Assembly: GCA_009809945.1 (NCBI GenBank)
Contig: WTPW01000567.1
Span: forward strand, 25,887-89,886
Reading direction: 5' to 3'
Source: Gigaspora margarita
Lineage: Eukaryota; Glomeromycota; Glomeromycetes; Diversisporales; Gigasporaceae
Length of the DNA stretch: 64,000 bases
Shown here piece after piece: positions 10,937-22,631 of the stretch (the stretch's first letter is position 1; each line of letters begins with the position of its first letter). The position numbers and the translations under genes are program-made. The notes below the pieces were generated by a model that saw only the letters and a list, made by a program, of their open reading frames with translations, made no database searches and was not told the origin of the DNA.

Positions 10937-12164
10937 AAAATTTTTTTTTTATGTCAAAGTTTCTGCTCTGGGGAAAGGTTTTTATTCAAGTAAATCAGAC
11001 CATGGGTGCCTCCAGGGGCGCCCAGACAGTTGTTACATAGATAAGAGTACAACTAGCCACACATACAACTTTTGGTTATCTAATTTAAGTAGTCCGCCCA
11101 AAGGTTTTATACTATTTGCCATACCTGCAACCCAACAAGAGAGTTACCTATTTAAACCTTCTGGTCCCTGCTCCTCCTGCCAGTTCTCCTTGTATCACTA
11201 GTACAGTCCTCTGATTTGACATTGGGGCTATTGATTAGGTTATTATTGGATGCCCTTAATGTTTATACAGAAAATGAAAGCAAAGTTTAAAATTAGCTTG
11301 CACATATAAGTCAGTCAAGGCCAGTTTCAGATGTATCACAGAATCCCCTTAGGACTAGTTTATTCTTGTGGAACACTTGGTAGAGCAGTTCCTGTTCTAC
11401 ACAGATATTATCTATGTTTCAGTAATGGGTTACCATTACCTACTTCTGCTCTTGCAAGGTTCGCTCTGATCCTAGCACCTACCTCTACCATCCTACCAGT
11501 CCTCAGTGTTTAAAATTCAATGTTCTCAGTGTTCTCCAAGAACATTATACAATTTTTGAGAACATAAATTATTAAAATATGTTCTCTATTTGAGAACATT
11601 CAAAAAATTCTTTTAATACTAAAAAATTTTAATTTTCCTATATAAAGAACATTAAAATTTTACTAAGAACATTAAGAAATTAAAAATGTTCTTTTTGAGA
11701 ACATAAAACCAAACTTGAATTTTAAACACTGCCTGTCCTTACACCAAACTTCCAAACCAGTTAGCCTGGAAAAGTCGATATAGCTTTCTTCTCTTGGTAC
11801 CTATTGCCAGAACGTAGGTCCTTTTTCTCCAGTGCGACTCTGGTGGCCAGGTTGGTGGACCCCCTTCTTGAGAGTCTTGTCATCTGATTCTCCAGCTCCA
11901 ATTTCCAATATTCCAGCTTTGGAAGAACTGTCAAAGATCTTTGCTACCTCCTTACTTGGGACTTGCTAAATGGGGTTCTATTTCTCTGGTTCCTTGAATT
12001 TTGTGTGCTGAAGCTTCCATTCAAGATGGTGTACCAAGCAACTGATCAACAAGAAACAGATACCGGAACACAGGCCTATTTTTCAAAGTGTCGCCAGTGG
12101 GATTTGAACCCTAGACCTGCTGCTTGGAGTGACAACTTACCAACTTCCCTAAGTCACCACACCC
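10937..12164 (-). mobile_element. tRNA-headed retroposon (long SINE-like), copy 1
   Basis: Read on the minus strand it begins at 12164 with GGGTGTGGTGACTTAG, followed by an A-box-like stretch and the B-box GGTTCAAATCC (complement of 12100-12110), as in a tRNA-derived RNA polymerase III promoter. It ends with an A-rich tail at 10937-10950. A 9-bp target duplication TTTTCTAAG flanks it (10928-10936 and 12165-12173). Body and 3' end (GGGTTGCAGGTATGGCAA, GGCGGACTACTTAAATTAG) match the element at 30239. Open frames on the plus strand here are artefacts. A 228-bp MITE (11504-11731) interrupts the body. Confidence 0.85.
11504..11731. mobile_element. hAT-like MITE inside the retroposon
   Basis: Terminal inverted repeats CAGTGTTTAAAATTCAA are perfect. 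Flanks CCAGTCCT (11496-11503) and CCTGTCCT (11732-11739) form an 8-bp duplication with one mismatch. The interior repeats TGTTCTC/GAGAACA. The other retroposon copy (30239) lacks it. Confidence 0.8.
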
Positions 12165-12910
12165 TTTTCTAAGCAAATTTTAATTTTTATCAGAAATATT
12201 TATAATATAAAATAAAACATTGTATGTTAGCAGCAAATTTATTTTTTACATCATTTACTATGGGTTTTTTTAGATATTTGTTATTATAAAATCATATAAT
12301 AAAGATATGTCCAAAACCAATAATAAATAATATATTTTATAGTTAGTTAAAATACTTTATTTTATAAATTTGCTATGATAATTAGCAAAAAAATCAAGAA
12401 ATTAAAGATTTAAAAGGCAAATTTTATGTCGATACTTATAGTTAATTTAAAATTATAAAAGCTAAATCTATGTAAACAATATAGTATTTCTTAATAAATA
12501 GCAGACTAAAGCAAAATATTTTTTTAAAGGTTCAAAAAAGATAGTGAGAATAAAGTTTAGAATATTAATTTATTGGTCAATCGATCTATATAAATTAGCC
12601 AATCATATTCTTTATATGAGGCATGCCCGGGCACAAAGGGGCATGCCTCAAAAATTTCCTGTGCCCCAACCCTAATCTTGATAAAAATCTACCTAATTTT
12701 GATGATTTCACTACCATTTGAATCAGAAAAACCTATTCTAGAACTTTTTATTAATTTTAAAAACAATTTACTTAATAAAATATTTTTAATGTTCAAACGA
12801 AAAAATTGTGACACAAAAATAACATGAAAAATGATCGACATATCCTACCCTTAACATTAACATTCGGCCATATGATCATGTGCTAGTTTTTGACCAAATT
12901 TGTATCAAAT

Positions 12911-12930
12911 GATATTCAAGCTACATTTAA
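12911..12930 (+). promoter_or_regulatory. conserved upstream block of BTB-TPR copy 2
   Basis: The 20-mer GATATTCAAGCTACATTTAA lies 43 bp before the start codon of copy 2. The same block lies about 91 bp before the starts of copies 3 and 4. In copy 2 the segment between block and ATG is about 48 bp shorter. It may be part of a promoter or merely duplicated flank. Confidence 0.35.
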
Positions 12931-12972
12931 CGGAGTATGTACTGTACTAAATTTGATTCACTTCACACAAAC

Positions 12973-14952
12973 ATGTCAGCCAAATTTTTAGAGAAACTAT
13001 CTAGTAATTTAAACCAACTTCTTATAGATAGTGACGAATATAATGTTATTATTGAAGTTGGTCAAACTCCAAATATTCGTGCATTTAAAGTACATTCTAT
13101 CATTCTAAATTCTCGATGTTTATATTTTAAAGATAAATTAAGTACGATTACTTATAATGACAATAATGTAAAAAGAATAAAACTAACTAATATTTCTTTT
13201 GAAGTATTCGAAATTATCATCAAGTAAGTATTATTAGTGTGCAATGTATGACAATTAACTTAGATTTTAAAGGTTTTAATAAATTTCAATTATAAATACT
13301 GTAGATATATTTATGGTGGCACGATCTCATTAGAAAATATTCATACATCAGTTGTTTTTGAACTTTTAATTGCTTCTAATGTATTTGGTTTTAAAGAGTT
13401 GATTGAGCATACTCAGTTATTTTTACTTGAAAATCATGCTACCTGGTTACGTTTTAATTTTTCTGATGTTTATCAAATTAGTCTCATGGACAATAATTTA
13501 AAATATTTGCAACAATTTTGTGCAAATATTATTGCTAAGTATCCAAGTATTATTTTTGATTCTGAAGAGTTTCTAACTCTTACTGAAAACATTTTAATCT
13601 TTATTTTAAAACTTGATAATCTACAAATGGATGAGGGAAGAATTTGGGATTATATTATTAACTGGGGAATTGCTCAAAATCCTTCTTTACCTCTTAATCC
13701 TGATCAATTGTCTGATGAGCATTTCTTGGCTTTAAAAAGTTCGCTTCAAAATTGTCTTCCTTTAATTCGTTATTTCCACATCTCTGGTGCAGATATTTTT
13801 GAGAAAGTTCGACCTTATCAAAAAATTCTTGATCAAACTTTGTGGGCTGATATCGAGCTAAAATTTATGGTTCCAAATAAGGCTATTACTTCGAATGTTT
13901 TACCTCCTCGTAAAAATTTAACCACAACACTACCTTTGCGGGATATTGCTGATAAAGGTATAACAGAAATTGAATCAAATAGAGCATCAGAATTAAGAAA
14001 AAGTGGTGAAACTTATCATATTATGGGTAAATATGAAGAGTCACTTATTGACTTATCTAAATCATTAGAAATTGAAGCAAATAATGCAAATAAATTAAGT
14101 TATCGTGGAGTCACTTATTTTGCGATGGGCAGATATGAAGAATCACTAGTTGCTTTAAATAAATCGTTAGAAATTGAACCAGATAATGCGTTTGCATTAA
14201 ATTATCGTGGTGCTATTTATTATGAGATGGACAGATATGAAGAATCATCAGCAGATTTAAATAATTCATTAGAAATTGAACCTGTTAATGCGTTTGCATT
14301 AAAATATCGTGGTGCTACTTATCGTATGATGGACAGATATGAATTATCACTTGCAGATTTCAATAAAGCATTAGAAATTGAACCAAATGATGCGTTTGCA
14401 TTAAAAGTTCGTGGAGACATTTATCGTATGATGGATAAATATAAAGAATCACTTTCAGATTTTAATAAATCATTAGAAATCGAGCCAAATGATGCGCTTG
14501 CATTAAAATATCGTGGTTCTACTTATTATTGGATGGACAGATATGAAGAATCACTTGCAGATTTAAATCAATCATTAGTAATTGAACCAAATGATGCGTT
14601 TGCATTAAGATCTCGTGGAGACACTTATCGTATGATGCACAGATATGAAGAATCACTTGCAGATTTAAATCAGTCATTAGTAATTGTGCCAAATAATGTG
14701 TGGACACTAAACAGGCGTGGGAGCACTTATTGTTTAATGGGAAAGTATAAGGAATCGCTTGTAGATTTAAATAAATCATTAGAAATTCAACCAAATTGTG
14801 AAGTTGCATTAAGTTTTCGTGGCGTAACTTACCGCATGATGGGAAAATATAAAGAATCACTTGTGGATTTGGATAGGTCATTAAAAATTAGCCCAAATGA
14901 TAAATGGGTACTGAATCAACGTAAAATAACTAATCGTTTATTGAATAAATAA
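12973..14952 (+). CDS. BTB-BACK-TPR protein, copy 2 (two exons, 632 aa)
   Basis: Exons 12973-13223 and 13305-14952; the 81-bp intron has a GTAAGT donor and a TGTAG acceptor and splits an AA|A lysine codon, giving I-I-K-Y-I-Y-G-G. The BTB/POZ domain covers about residues 12-115 (N-V-I-I-E-V, F-K-V-H-S-I-I-L-N-S-R-C) and a BACK-like domain about 116-240. A linker with V-L-P-P-R-K follows near 285, then nine tandem 34-residue TPR units to the C-terminus at 315-617. An upstream in-frame ATG at 12937 exists, but copies 3 and 4 support M-S-A-K-F at 12973. BTB-BACK proteins typically dimerise and recruit cullin-3 ubiquitin ligase, with the repeat domain choosing the client; this role is inferred. 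No signal peptide or membrane segment. The 5' side abuts the transposon nest ending at 12854. Confidence 0.88.
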
Positions 14953-15875
14953 AAAATTACTGCATATATATTTAAGAAATCTATGTTAAGTAGAAGTTGA
15001 TCCTAACTATGTGCCAAAAATTAAAATTAAAGTATACATTTGCTGGGGTTCCATTTATTAAAAAATTTTAAGCACCACAAATTTGATAATTTGAGCTAGC
15101 ATAATAGCAAAAAATAAAAAAAGGCGACTACCCAATAAACAAATATAACTCTTTAGACAACACTTGCAACATCAAGTGCCTCAACTTCTCCTTTATGGAC
15201 TTCACAAATATTCATAAGTTGTTACAGCAATAATCTTCGCAACATTTTGCGCCTTAGCTTTGAATAAAACTCAATGCAAACAATAATGAAGTATTTGAAT
15301 ACAAAATTTTTAGTAAAAAAACAAAAAAAAAATGAAATTGTCGCATTTGACTTAAAAGAAATAATAAATATTGACATGGTATACCTTTAGATTTTTAAGA
15401 GTTTCTAATATAAAAAGCAACGTAATAATTTTTTAATGATTATAATTTCGCTGATGATTCATCCACGACACAAAGTAAAGTACTTGAAAAACTTTTTAAT
15501 GATTATAATTTCGCTGATGATTCATCCACGACACAAAGTAAAGTACTTGAAAAACTTTTTTTTTTACTCTAGTTTTAACCAAACAGCGTTAACTCGAAGA
15601 AGATGGTCTGCCCCTCCAGACTTTTTTCATTGATCAGTTTTTTTTTTTTGACCCTTGACTATTTAAAATTTTATTTTCAAACAATTAATTTAGGTGATTG
15701 AGAACCCTTAATTAAGTTTTAGTTATCATTCAAAGCGAAATAATATGTGTATATATATAAAATTAATCTTAAATGATAGCGCATATTAAAATCTACTGTG
15801 CATTCTGGAAGCCTTCAAAATTTTAAAAATGAAATTAATGACGGATTTAAAATGGTTTACGATTTTAATAACATT
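14953..15875. repeat. duplicated 3' flank of copy 2
   Basis: This matches the flank of copy 1 (1940-3165), ending in the shared block around 15785-15870 that contains GTGCATTCTGGAA and TTCAAAATTTTAAAAATGAA. The minus strand near 15430-15560 corresponds to the stub of the convergent BTB-BACK relic seen complete at 40138. No complete gene is present. From 15876 to 16567 I see no feature. Confidence 0.75.
15435..15560. repeat. 63-bp perfect tandem duplication
   Basis: A 63-bp unit starting AATGATTATAATTTCGCTGA occurs twice in a row at 15435 and 15498 with no differences that I see. The flank of copy 1 has a single copy (about 2624), so the duplication arose in the copy 2 lineage. It makes a repetitive 65-codon open frame that is not a gene. 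Confidence 0.9.
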
Positions 15876-16567
15876 CATTATTGTTCTTTCGCAGTGCTTT
15901 TTTGACCAAAGAAAAATAGACAACACTTACTGATAATTGCATATCTTCCACATGATAATACAAGATTGATTTATACGGCCAGCACAAATCAAAATTCGTC
16001 TTATTTTTTTCCTACAGTTTTGAAAATGTAAAGCAGAAATAATTGGATTAATCCAAAATACGGTTGAAAAATAATAAGTACCAATAAGAAATATATACAT
16101 ACATTGGAAATCTCTATTGAATATTCGTTTGGATTCCTTCTGGAGACCTTGAAATATTAAAAGTCTGAGTCGAATTTATAATAATGTATTTAAATAAAAA
16201 TATGACATGAATATAAGCTATACACGAATCCGTCTTCCACTAAGCTAAATGAATATTTTTTCCCATTTTTACTGGATAAGATGATAAACTATTGAATAAT
16301 TTCATCGGATGTTTCAGTTTACTCATCGTACATCATAGCATAATATGATTTCTTAATTCGTCATCTATAATATCAGCATAAAGCTAATACAATATGATTG
16401 TGAGTTATAATTTTTTATTAAGTGACGAATAATTATGGAAAAGAATTCAAATATAAATAAATGAAAATTTTAAATGCTCACTTTGATAACGTATATTATA
16501 CAAGCATTATTCCATTTTCTAAGAACTATTAATATATTTATAAATTAATCAAACAAACTAGTAATTA

Positions 16568-17165
16568 AGGGTGTCCTCAAGCAACACACTTGGGGTGATT
16601 AGTTAGTGATTGTTGCGATGCTCAATATTTTAGCGATATTTAAAAAGACAATTGTTGAAACCATTAATTTAAGTAGTAATATAATTGAATTGTTCTCACG
16701 TTACTCCCTCGATGTGATTAATTTATGATCGTGTTGCTGCTCAAAGTATTTAAATAAGTTGAAATATTGATTGCATTTGATGCTTGAACAAAATGTCTTT
16801 ATTCTTACCACTTCACGGTAATTGTCTTTACAAGAAATGAATGATGGATCAATGTAACGGTAAGAAAAGTGAAATATAGGTATACATGAACAATAATTTT
16901 TTCAAGTCAATCAATGAAAAATTTTAGCCAATAAGCGAAACGCCATGAAAAAAAAAGGACGTCTGGACGTCCATTCGTTAATTGGAATAATAAATTACTC
17001 TTGATCAGAAAAATGATTTCCCGCTAATTAAATTGCCCTCTCTGACGTGTTTATTCAATTAGAATAATAAATACAATCGTTTCGGTAATCTATTTTTTTT
17101 TTACAAGTTAAAAAATACTTCATGATCTATTCTGACTAATTGTCTAAGGCGCTTGAGAACGCCCT
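16568..17165. mobile_element. TIR element with AGGGYGTYCTCAAGC ends
   Basis: The left end AGGGTGTCCTCAAGC and the right end (other strand) AGGGCGTTCTCAAGC form inverted repeats about 600 bp apart; the interior has no reading frame. Similar single ends (GGTGCTTGAGAACACTCT) occur near 2805 and degenerate ones near 15695 and 39640. No target duplication was identified. Confidence 0.5.
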
Positions 17166-17533
17166 AAAACAAATAAAATAAAATTAAATCGTAAGCATTC
17201 ATGAATTTCAATAGCTTATTTTAAAGCTAAATTAATAATCTTCATCATACTCGCCTAAATTAATGCAAAAAGAATAGTAAACCAAAAATCAATAAATAGT
17301 GCTGAAGTAAACCAAAAGCTCAATAGATAGCGCTGATAACAAAGATCCAAAAACAAAAAGTACAAATGCTCGAACAATAACCTTTTCACAATTTTACATC
17401 TAATGTCTTCTAACCCTAATTTGCTAAAATCTGGAGGTTAAAAATGTTAAAAATGTTTCTTTTATAACTCTGCATTTTAATCATGATTTTTACGTCGATC
17501 AATACGTTGTAAAAGATCAAATTTGTCTTAAAC

Positions 17534-17553
17534 GATATTCAAGTTACATTTAA
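17534..17553 (+). promoter_or_regulatory. conserved upstream block of BTB-TPR copy 3
   Basis: The block GATATTCAAGTTACATTTAA lies 91 bp before the start codon and is followed by further sequence shared with copy 4 (TTAACCATTTTTGAAAAA). Shared ancestry of the flank explains it equally well as promoter function. Confidence 0.35.
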
Positions 17554-17643
17554 GTTAACCATTTTTGAAAAAAGAGTAAGACAAACTACCATTCGGTTAT
17601 TTACTTATGGTACTGTACTAAATTTGATTCACTTCACACAAAC

Positions 17644-19513
17644 ATGTCAGCCAAATTTTTAGAGAAACTATCTAGTAATTTAAGCCAACTTCTTAAAGAT
17701 AGTGACGAATATAATGTTATTATTGAAGTTGGTCAAGCTCCAAATATACATGCATTTAAAGTACATTCTATCATCCTAAATTCTCGATGTTTATATTTTA
17801 AAGATAAACTAAGTACGATTACTTGTAATGACAATAATTTGAAAATAATAAAACAAGCTAATATCTCTACTGAAGTATTCGAAATTATCATCAAGTAAGT
17901 ATTATTAATATGCAAAGTATAACACTTAACTTGGATTTTAAAGATTTGATTATAAATGCTGTAGATATATTTATGGTGGCACGATCTCTTTAAAAAATAT
18001 TAATACATCTGTTGTTTTTGAACTTTTAATTGCTTCTAATGAATTTGGTCTTGAAGAGTTGATTAAGCATATCCAATTATTTTTACTTGAAAATAATGCT
18101 TCCTGGTTACGTCTTAATTTTTCTCGTGTTTGTCGAACTAGCCTCAAGGATGATAATTTAAAAAATTTACAACAATTTTGTGCAAATATTATTGCTAAGC
18201 ATCCAAATATTATTTTTGATTCAGACGAATTTCTAACTCTTACTGAAACTATTTTAATTTTTATTTTAAAACTTGATAATCTACAAATGGATGAAGGAAA
18301 AATTTGGGACTATATTATTAACTGGGGCATTGCTCAAAATCCTTCCTTACGTCTTAATCCTGATCAATGGTCCGATAAGCATTTTTTGGCTTTAAAAAGT
18401 TCGCTTCAAAATTGTCTTCCTTTAATTCGTTATTTCCAAATCTCTGGTGAAGATATTTTTGAGAAAGTTCGACCTTATCAAAAAATTCTTGATCAAACTT
18501 TGTGGGCTGACATTATGCTAAAATTTATGGCTCCAAATAAGGCTATAAGTACTTCGAATGTTTTACCTCCTCGTAAAACTTTAACTACAACACTACCTTT
18601 GCGGGATATTGCTGATAAAGGCATAACAGAAGTTGAATCAAATAAAGCATCAGAATTAAGAAAAAGTGGTAAAGCTTATTATATTATGGGTAAATATGAA
18701 GAGTCACTTATTGACTTAACTAAATCATTAGAAATTGAAGCAAATAATGCAAATGCATTAAGTTATCGTGGAGCCACTTATCTTGAGATGGGCAAATATG
18801 AAAAATCACTCGCAGATTTAAACAAATCGTTAGAAATTGAACCAGATAATTCTGTTGCATTAAAATATCGTGGCGTTACACATTATTGGATGGGCAAATA
18901 TGAAGAATCACTTGCAGATTTAAATAAAGCATTAGAAATTGCGCCAAATGATGCGCTTGCATTAAAATATCGTGGTGCTACTTATCGTATGATGCGCATA
19001 TTTGAAGAATCACTTGCAGATTTAAATAAATCGTTAGAAATTGAACCAGTTAATGCGTTTGCATTAAAATGTCGTGGTTCTACTTATTATTGGATGAACA
19101 GATATGAAGAATCACTTGCAGATTTAAATAAATCATTAGTAATTGAGCCAAATGATGCGTTTGCATTAAGATCTCGTGGAGACACTTATCGTATTATGCA
19201 CAGATATGAAGAATCACTTGCAGATTTAAATCAGTCATTAAAAATTGTGCCAAACAATGTGTGGGCACTAAGCAGGCGTGGGAGCACTTATTGTTTAATG
19301 GGCAAGTATAAGGAATCGCTTGTAGATTTAAATAAATCATTAGAAATTAAACCAAATTGTGAAGATGTATTAAGTTTTCGTGGCGTAACTTACCGCATGA
19401 TGGGAAAATATAAAGAATCACTTTTGGATTTGGATAGGTCATTAAAAATCAGCCCAAATGATAAATGGGTATTGAATCAACGTCAAATAACTAATCAGTT
19501 ATTGAATAAATAA
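17644..19513 (+). CDS. BTB-BACK-TPR protein, copy 3 (two exons, 599 aa)
   Basis: Exons 17644-17894 and 17965-19513; intron 70 bp with GTAAGT donor and CTGTAG acceptor at the same codon as copy 2. The start M-S-A-K-F-L-E-K is fixed because the frame has a stop just upstream. BTB about residues 12-115, BACK about 116-240, V-L-P-P-R-K linker, then eight TPR units, one fewer than copy 2. The 33-residue net length difference equals one 34-residue TPR less one extra linker residue. Same orientation as copy 2 and 2.7 kb downstream, hence a tandem duplicate. No in-frame stop; codon use is AT-rich like its paralogues. Likely a cytosolic or nuclear adaptor; client unknown. Confidence 0.88.
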
Positions 19514-20033
19514 ACAATTGCTGCATAATATTTAAATAATCTATGTTAAGTAGAAGTTGATCCTAACTATGTACCAAAAATTATAATTAAAGTCGAGGTA
19601 ATAGTATTAAAATTTTTAAGTATTTAATAAATTGAGCTAGTAAAATTTTATGAATTGTCGGTAATCATTTCGCTTTTTGGGATACCGTGAACGGAGTCAC
19701 GAGATCGGGCCCATGCCCAAATGAGATTAGTATGATGTATTGAGTGATGAATAGTTCTGAATGATGGTAAGTATGAAGGTATTGCCCTTTTGGTACGGTA
19801 CAGTTTTGAATATTGGGTACGGTACAGTTTATTTTAAAATATATATATGTACTAATCATTTTGTGTACCTAGCAGGTACGCAACATAGTATTTTTATAAT
19901 TTACTATTTTTTAAATGTAGTTAATATTTTTTAATTTAAAATAATATTTAATAAAAATTTATATTTTAAATTTAATTATATTTATTATTAATATAAATTT
20001 ATAGTTATATTATTAATGTTAATTAATTGATGG
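19514..20033. other. 3' flank of copy 3, no gene
   Basis: The first 120 bp match the 3' flanks of the other copies, then the homology is lost near 19640. The following GGGATACCGTGAACGGAGTC stretch is more GC-rich than its surroundings. A 24-bp near-repeat containing GGTACGGTACAGTTT occurs at about 19793 and 19818. No coding region is supported. Confidence 0.5.
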
Positions 20034-20658
20034 GAATATAAATTTGTCGCACCCGCAACATGGCGCCCGTGATTCTGACCAATCAAATTGCACGATTTTG
20101 TAGAAATTTTTTTTTAAAAAAAAATTAAAAATTTTACTTAGTAAACTATAAAAAAAATAAGTGAAAACAGACCATATAGTGTAAAATTTTATTCTGAACA
20201 ACTTTTTCTAAGATTTAAAGATAGATTGTCTTAGTAAAACATACATTTTATAAGAAAAACAAAAATTTCCAATATTAGTACATATGAAACTTTTTTTTTA
20301 CTAAAACAATCTATCTTTATATCATAGAAAAAGTTGGTTAACATAAAATTTTACATATAATACTCAAAAAATAAATATAGCTTTTAAATTAGTAAAAAAG
20401 TTTTATATGTGCTAGCTTTGGAAATTTTTGTTTTTCTTATAAAATGTTATTTTTACTAAGATAATCTATCTTTTATCTTAGAAAAAGTTGTTCAGAACTA
20501 AATTTTACATTATATGATGTCTATTTTATATATATTTCACATTTTATAAAGTAAAATTTTTAATTTTTAAAAAATAAAATTTTTTGTCTACAAATCGTGT
20601 GATTTGATTGGTCAGGATCATGGGTGTGACATGTCATGAGTGTGACAAATTTATATTC
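20034..20658. mobile_element. 625-bp foldback element F3
   Basis: The ends are GAATATAAATTTGTC and its exact complement. The arms, about 300 bp each, pair nearly to the centre (about 20330) and include TCTGACCAATCAAAT, CTGAACAACTTTTTCTAAGA and AAGAAAAACAAAAATTTCCA. The interior near the loop has a second inverted block (AAAGATAGATTGT...), so the element may have grown by duplication. Non-coding. Confidence 0.8.
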
Positions 20659-20665
20659 TCTATTA

Positions 20666-21003
20666 AATAAATACTATATAGTAAATACACAAATCAATAT
20701 CAATCTTATGATTCAGTAATTAGATTCTTGTGATTTTGGGCTTGTTAGAATCCTTCTTTTGAGAGGATCATTTTGGTAGTTAAATCATCCAAATTGGACC
20801 AGTAGATCAAAAGTTATTTATTATATTCTATATAATATTTAATAGTAAAATAACTTTTGATTTACTGGTCCAATTTAGATGATTTAACTACCAAAATGAT
20901 CCTCTCAAAGAGAGGATTCTAACAAGCCCAAAATAACAAAAATCTAATTACAGAATTATAAGATCGATATAGATTTGTGTATTTTTACTATATAGTATTT
21001 ATT
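20666..21003. mobile_element. 338-bp foldback element F4
   Basis: It begins 8 bp after F3. The ends are AATAAATACTATATAGTA and complement; the arms of about 150 bp pair almost perfectly. The inner arms carry the shared core (AATTGGACCAGTAGATCAAA at 20792, its complement near 20860) around a short AT loop. Flanking copies of ATAAATACTATAT on both sides obscure any target duplication. Confidence 0.8.
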
Positions 21004-21019
21004 CAATAAATACTATATA

Positions 21020-21045
21020 CAGTTGCCTCTCTCTAATCCAGCCCT
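21020..21045. mobile_element. orphan pogo-type terminal repeat
   Basis: CAGTTGCCTCTCTCTAATCC next to TA resembles the ends of Tc1/mariner-pogo MITEs such as the one at 32236. I could not find the other end in the following 400 bp, so this is probably a broken element. A two-copy 53-bp repeat with ATAGTGACCCAAC follows at 21271-21350. Confidence 0.35.
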
Positions 21046-21354
21046 CTATATTGAACTCTTGATAATCTGAACTAAAACATCCAGATCAAAATATTATATA
21101 TATATTTTTTTTTTGGATATATCAAATTAATATAATAAATTTGCTATTCCAGATTCAAACACAAATTAATCAGTACATATAATCTTTTAATAAATAAATA
21201 TATTTTGTATTATGAATAAAGTTTATTTTATATAATTAATTAAAACTAATAGTCTGATCTGAATCAGATAATAGTGACCCAACAGGTCAAATATTTAATT
21301 CAGGTCATAACCCAGGTCAGATTATAGTGACCCAACGGGTCAAATATTTGACAA

Positions 21355-21600
21355 CTTTTCCTTCCTCCAACAATTTTCACTTCTCCTAATAACCTTCTTC
21401 TCTAACAAACTCTCTCTTCTTCTAACAACCTTCTCTTTCCCAACAACTTTTACTTTTTCTAACAATCTTTAATTTCCTGAACTTTCCCTTTTCCAACAAC
21501 CTTTTTCTCCTAAAAACCTCTCTTTTTATGAAACCTCCCTTCCTACCACTATACTCCACAACCACTTTTCCCTATCAGTCTTTTAAAACTTTCCTCTACA
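21355..21600. repeat. polypyrimidine tract with CTAACAACCTTC-like repeats
   Basis: About 245 bp are strongly C+T-rich on the plus strand, with a loose repeat of about 30 bp containing CT(A)ACAACCTT. The strand asymmetry contrasts with the AT-rich surroundings. From 21600 to 22630 the DNA is low-complexity AT with no gene. Confidence 0.65.
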
Positions 21601-22631
21601 ATTATTTTTTAACACACTAATTAGTAGTATATTAAGAAATAAAAAAAAAACAAATAAATAAATTAATAAATAAAAAATAAATATTTAAATAAATTATAAG
21701 CTGGTGCAAAAAGATTGATACCTTAAATAAAAGTTAATAGTAATTTTTTTAGTAATAAAATTTAATTTTTTTTAATTTAAAAAATTATTTTGGAAGATAG
21801 GAAAGGTTTTAATATAATTTATTTAATTGTTTTATATAAAAAATAAAAAATTTATTAGCAATAACTTTCTAAGTAAATTTTAGTATCTTTAGAAATGATA
21901 AATTTGATGTGATTTAGTAATAAAAATTTTTTTATATAAAATTTAAGTTTTTTAATTTAACTTTATTTTATTAAATAATAAAGAAGATTATTTTAAAATT
22001 TAAATATTTGTTTATATAAAATATAAAAAAATTTACTAATAGTTATTTTTAAGCTTAGTTTTACTATTAAATTATATAGTATATATAGAAATTAATGATT
22101 TTTAATACAAATACATCAACTTTAATATTTAATAACTTTTTATCTAATGATTATTTTTTTATGAAATTTTTAATCTAGTTTTATTGAATTTATAGCTAGT
22201 TACTTGCGTAGTAGCAAGCTTTAACTTTCAAATTCATTAAGATATTAATTAAAATCTATTTTTTTAAGAAAATATTTTTTGTAATTTTTTTATCTAAAAA
22301 GTTAGCTCTCATCTATTTTTATATAAAAGAGATATAAAATAATATAATTAATAAAAAAAATAATAGTTTATACCATAGTTATTTAATTGTAAAAAATTAC
22401 TAATTATATTATTAATAATTTTAAAACTTTTATTAGTAGTACTTTTTAATTAAAATTTTGAAGTAACAATCTTTTCACACTGACCCATATTAAAAAAAGA
22501 ATTGTTAAAATATAATAAAAACAATAAAATAAATAAATTATTTAAAAAGAATCTTTAATAATAAAAAACAACAATAAAATAAATTAAAAAAGTTAGTAAA
22601 TAAATATTTAAAATTTATGATAAAAAAAAAA

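Larger units (their letters stand above)
10755..12674. mobile_element. hAT-type non-autonomous element
   Basis: An exact 8-bp target duplication ATCTTGAT flanks it at 10747-10754 and 12675-12682. Its ends are inverted TAGGGTTGGGG(G)CACAG. Subterminally both sides carry the palindromic block GGCATGCC...GGCATGCC. Without the retroposon inserted at 10937 it would be about 0.68 kb. No transposase is present. Confidence 0.85.
9896..12854. mobile_element. outer inverted-repeat element enclosing a nest of insertions
   Basis: The left end reads TTAAGAGTAGGGGGTATGTT and the right end, on the other strand, TTAAGGGTAGGATATGTCGA; both continue with GATCATTTTTCAT. The pair encloses a 0.55-kb palindrome (10146) and a hAT-type element (10755). 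Sequence to the right of the hAT (12675-12740) contains a copy of the shared core motif, so the host was probably itself a foldback element. No target duplication was found. It ends about 120 bp before the start codon of BTB-TPR copy 2. Confidence 0.5.

Noticed and set aside
12937..12972. Upstream ATG of copy 2 as the real start
   Set aside because: The extra 12 codons lie in sequence that in copy 3 contains a stop; the alignment of three copies supports the ATG at 12973.
14519..14881. 120-codon minus-strand frames opposite the TPR arrays (also at 1506, 49995)
   Set aside because: They mirror the TPR-coding strand with its 102-bp periodicity; the sense frames carry the recognised domains.
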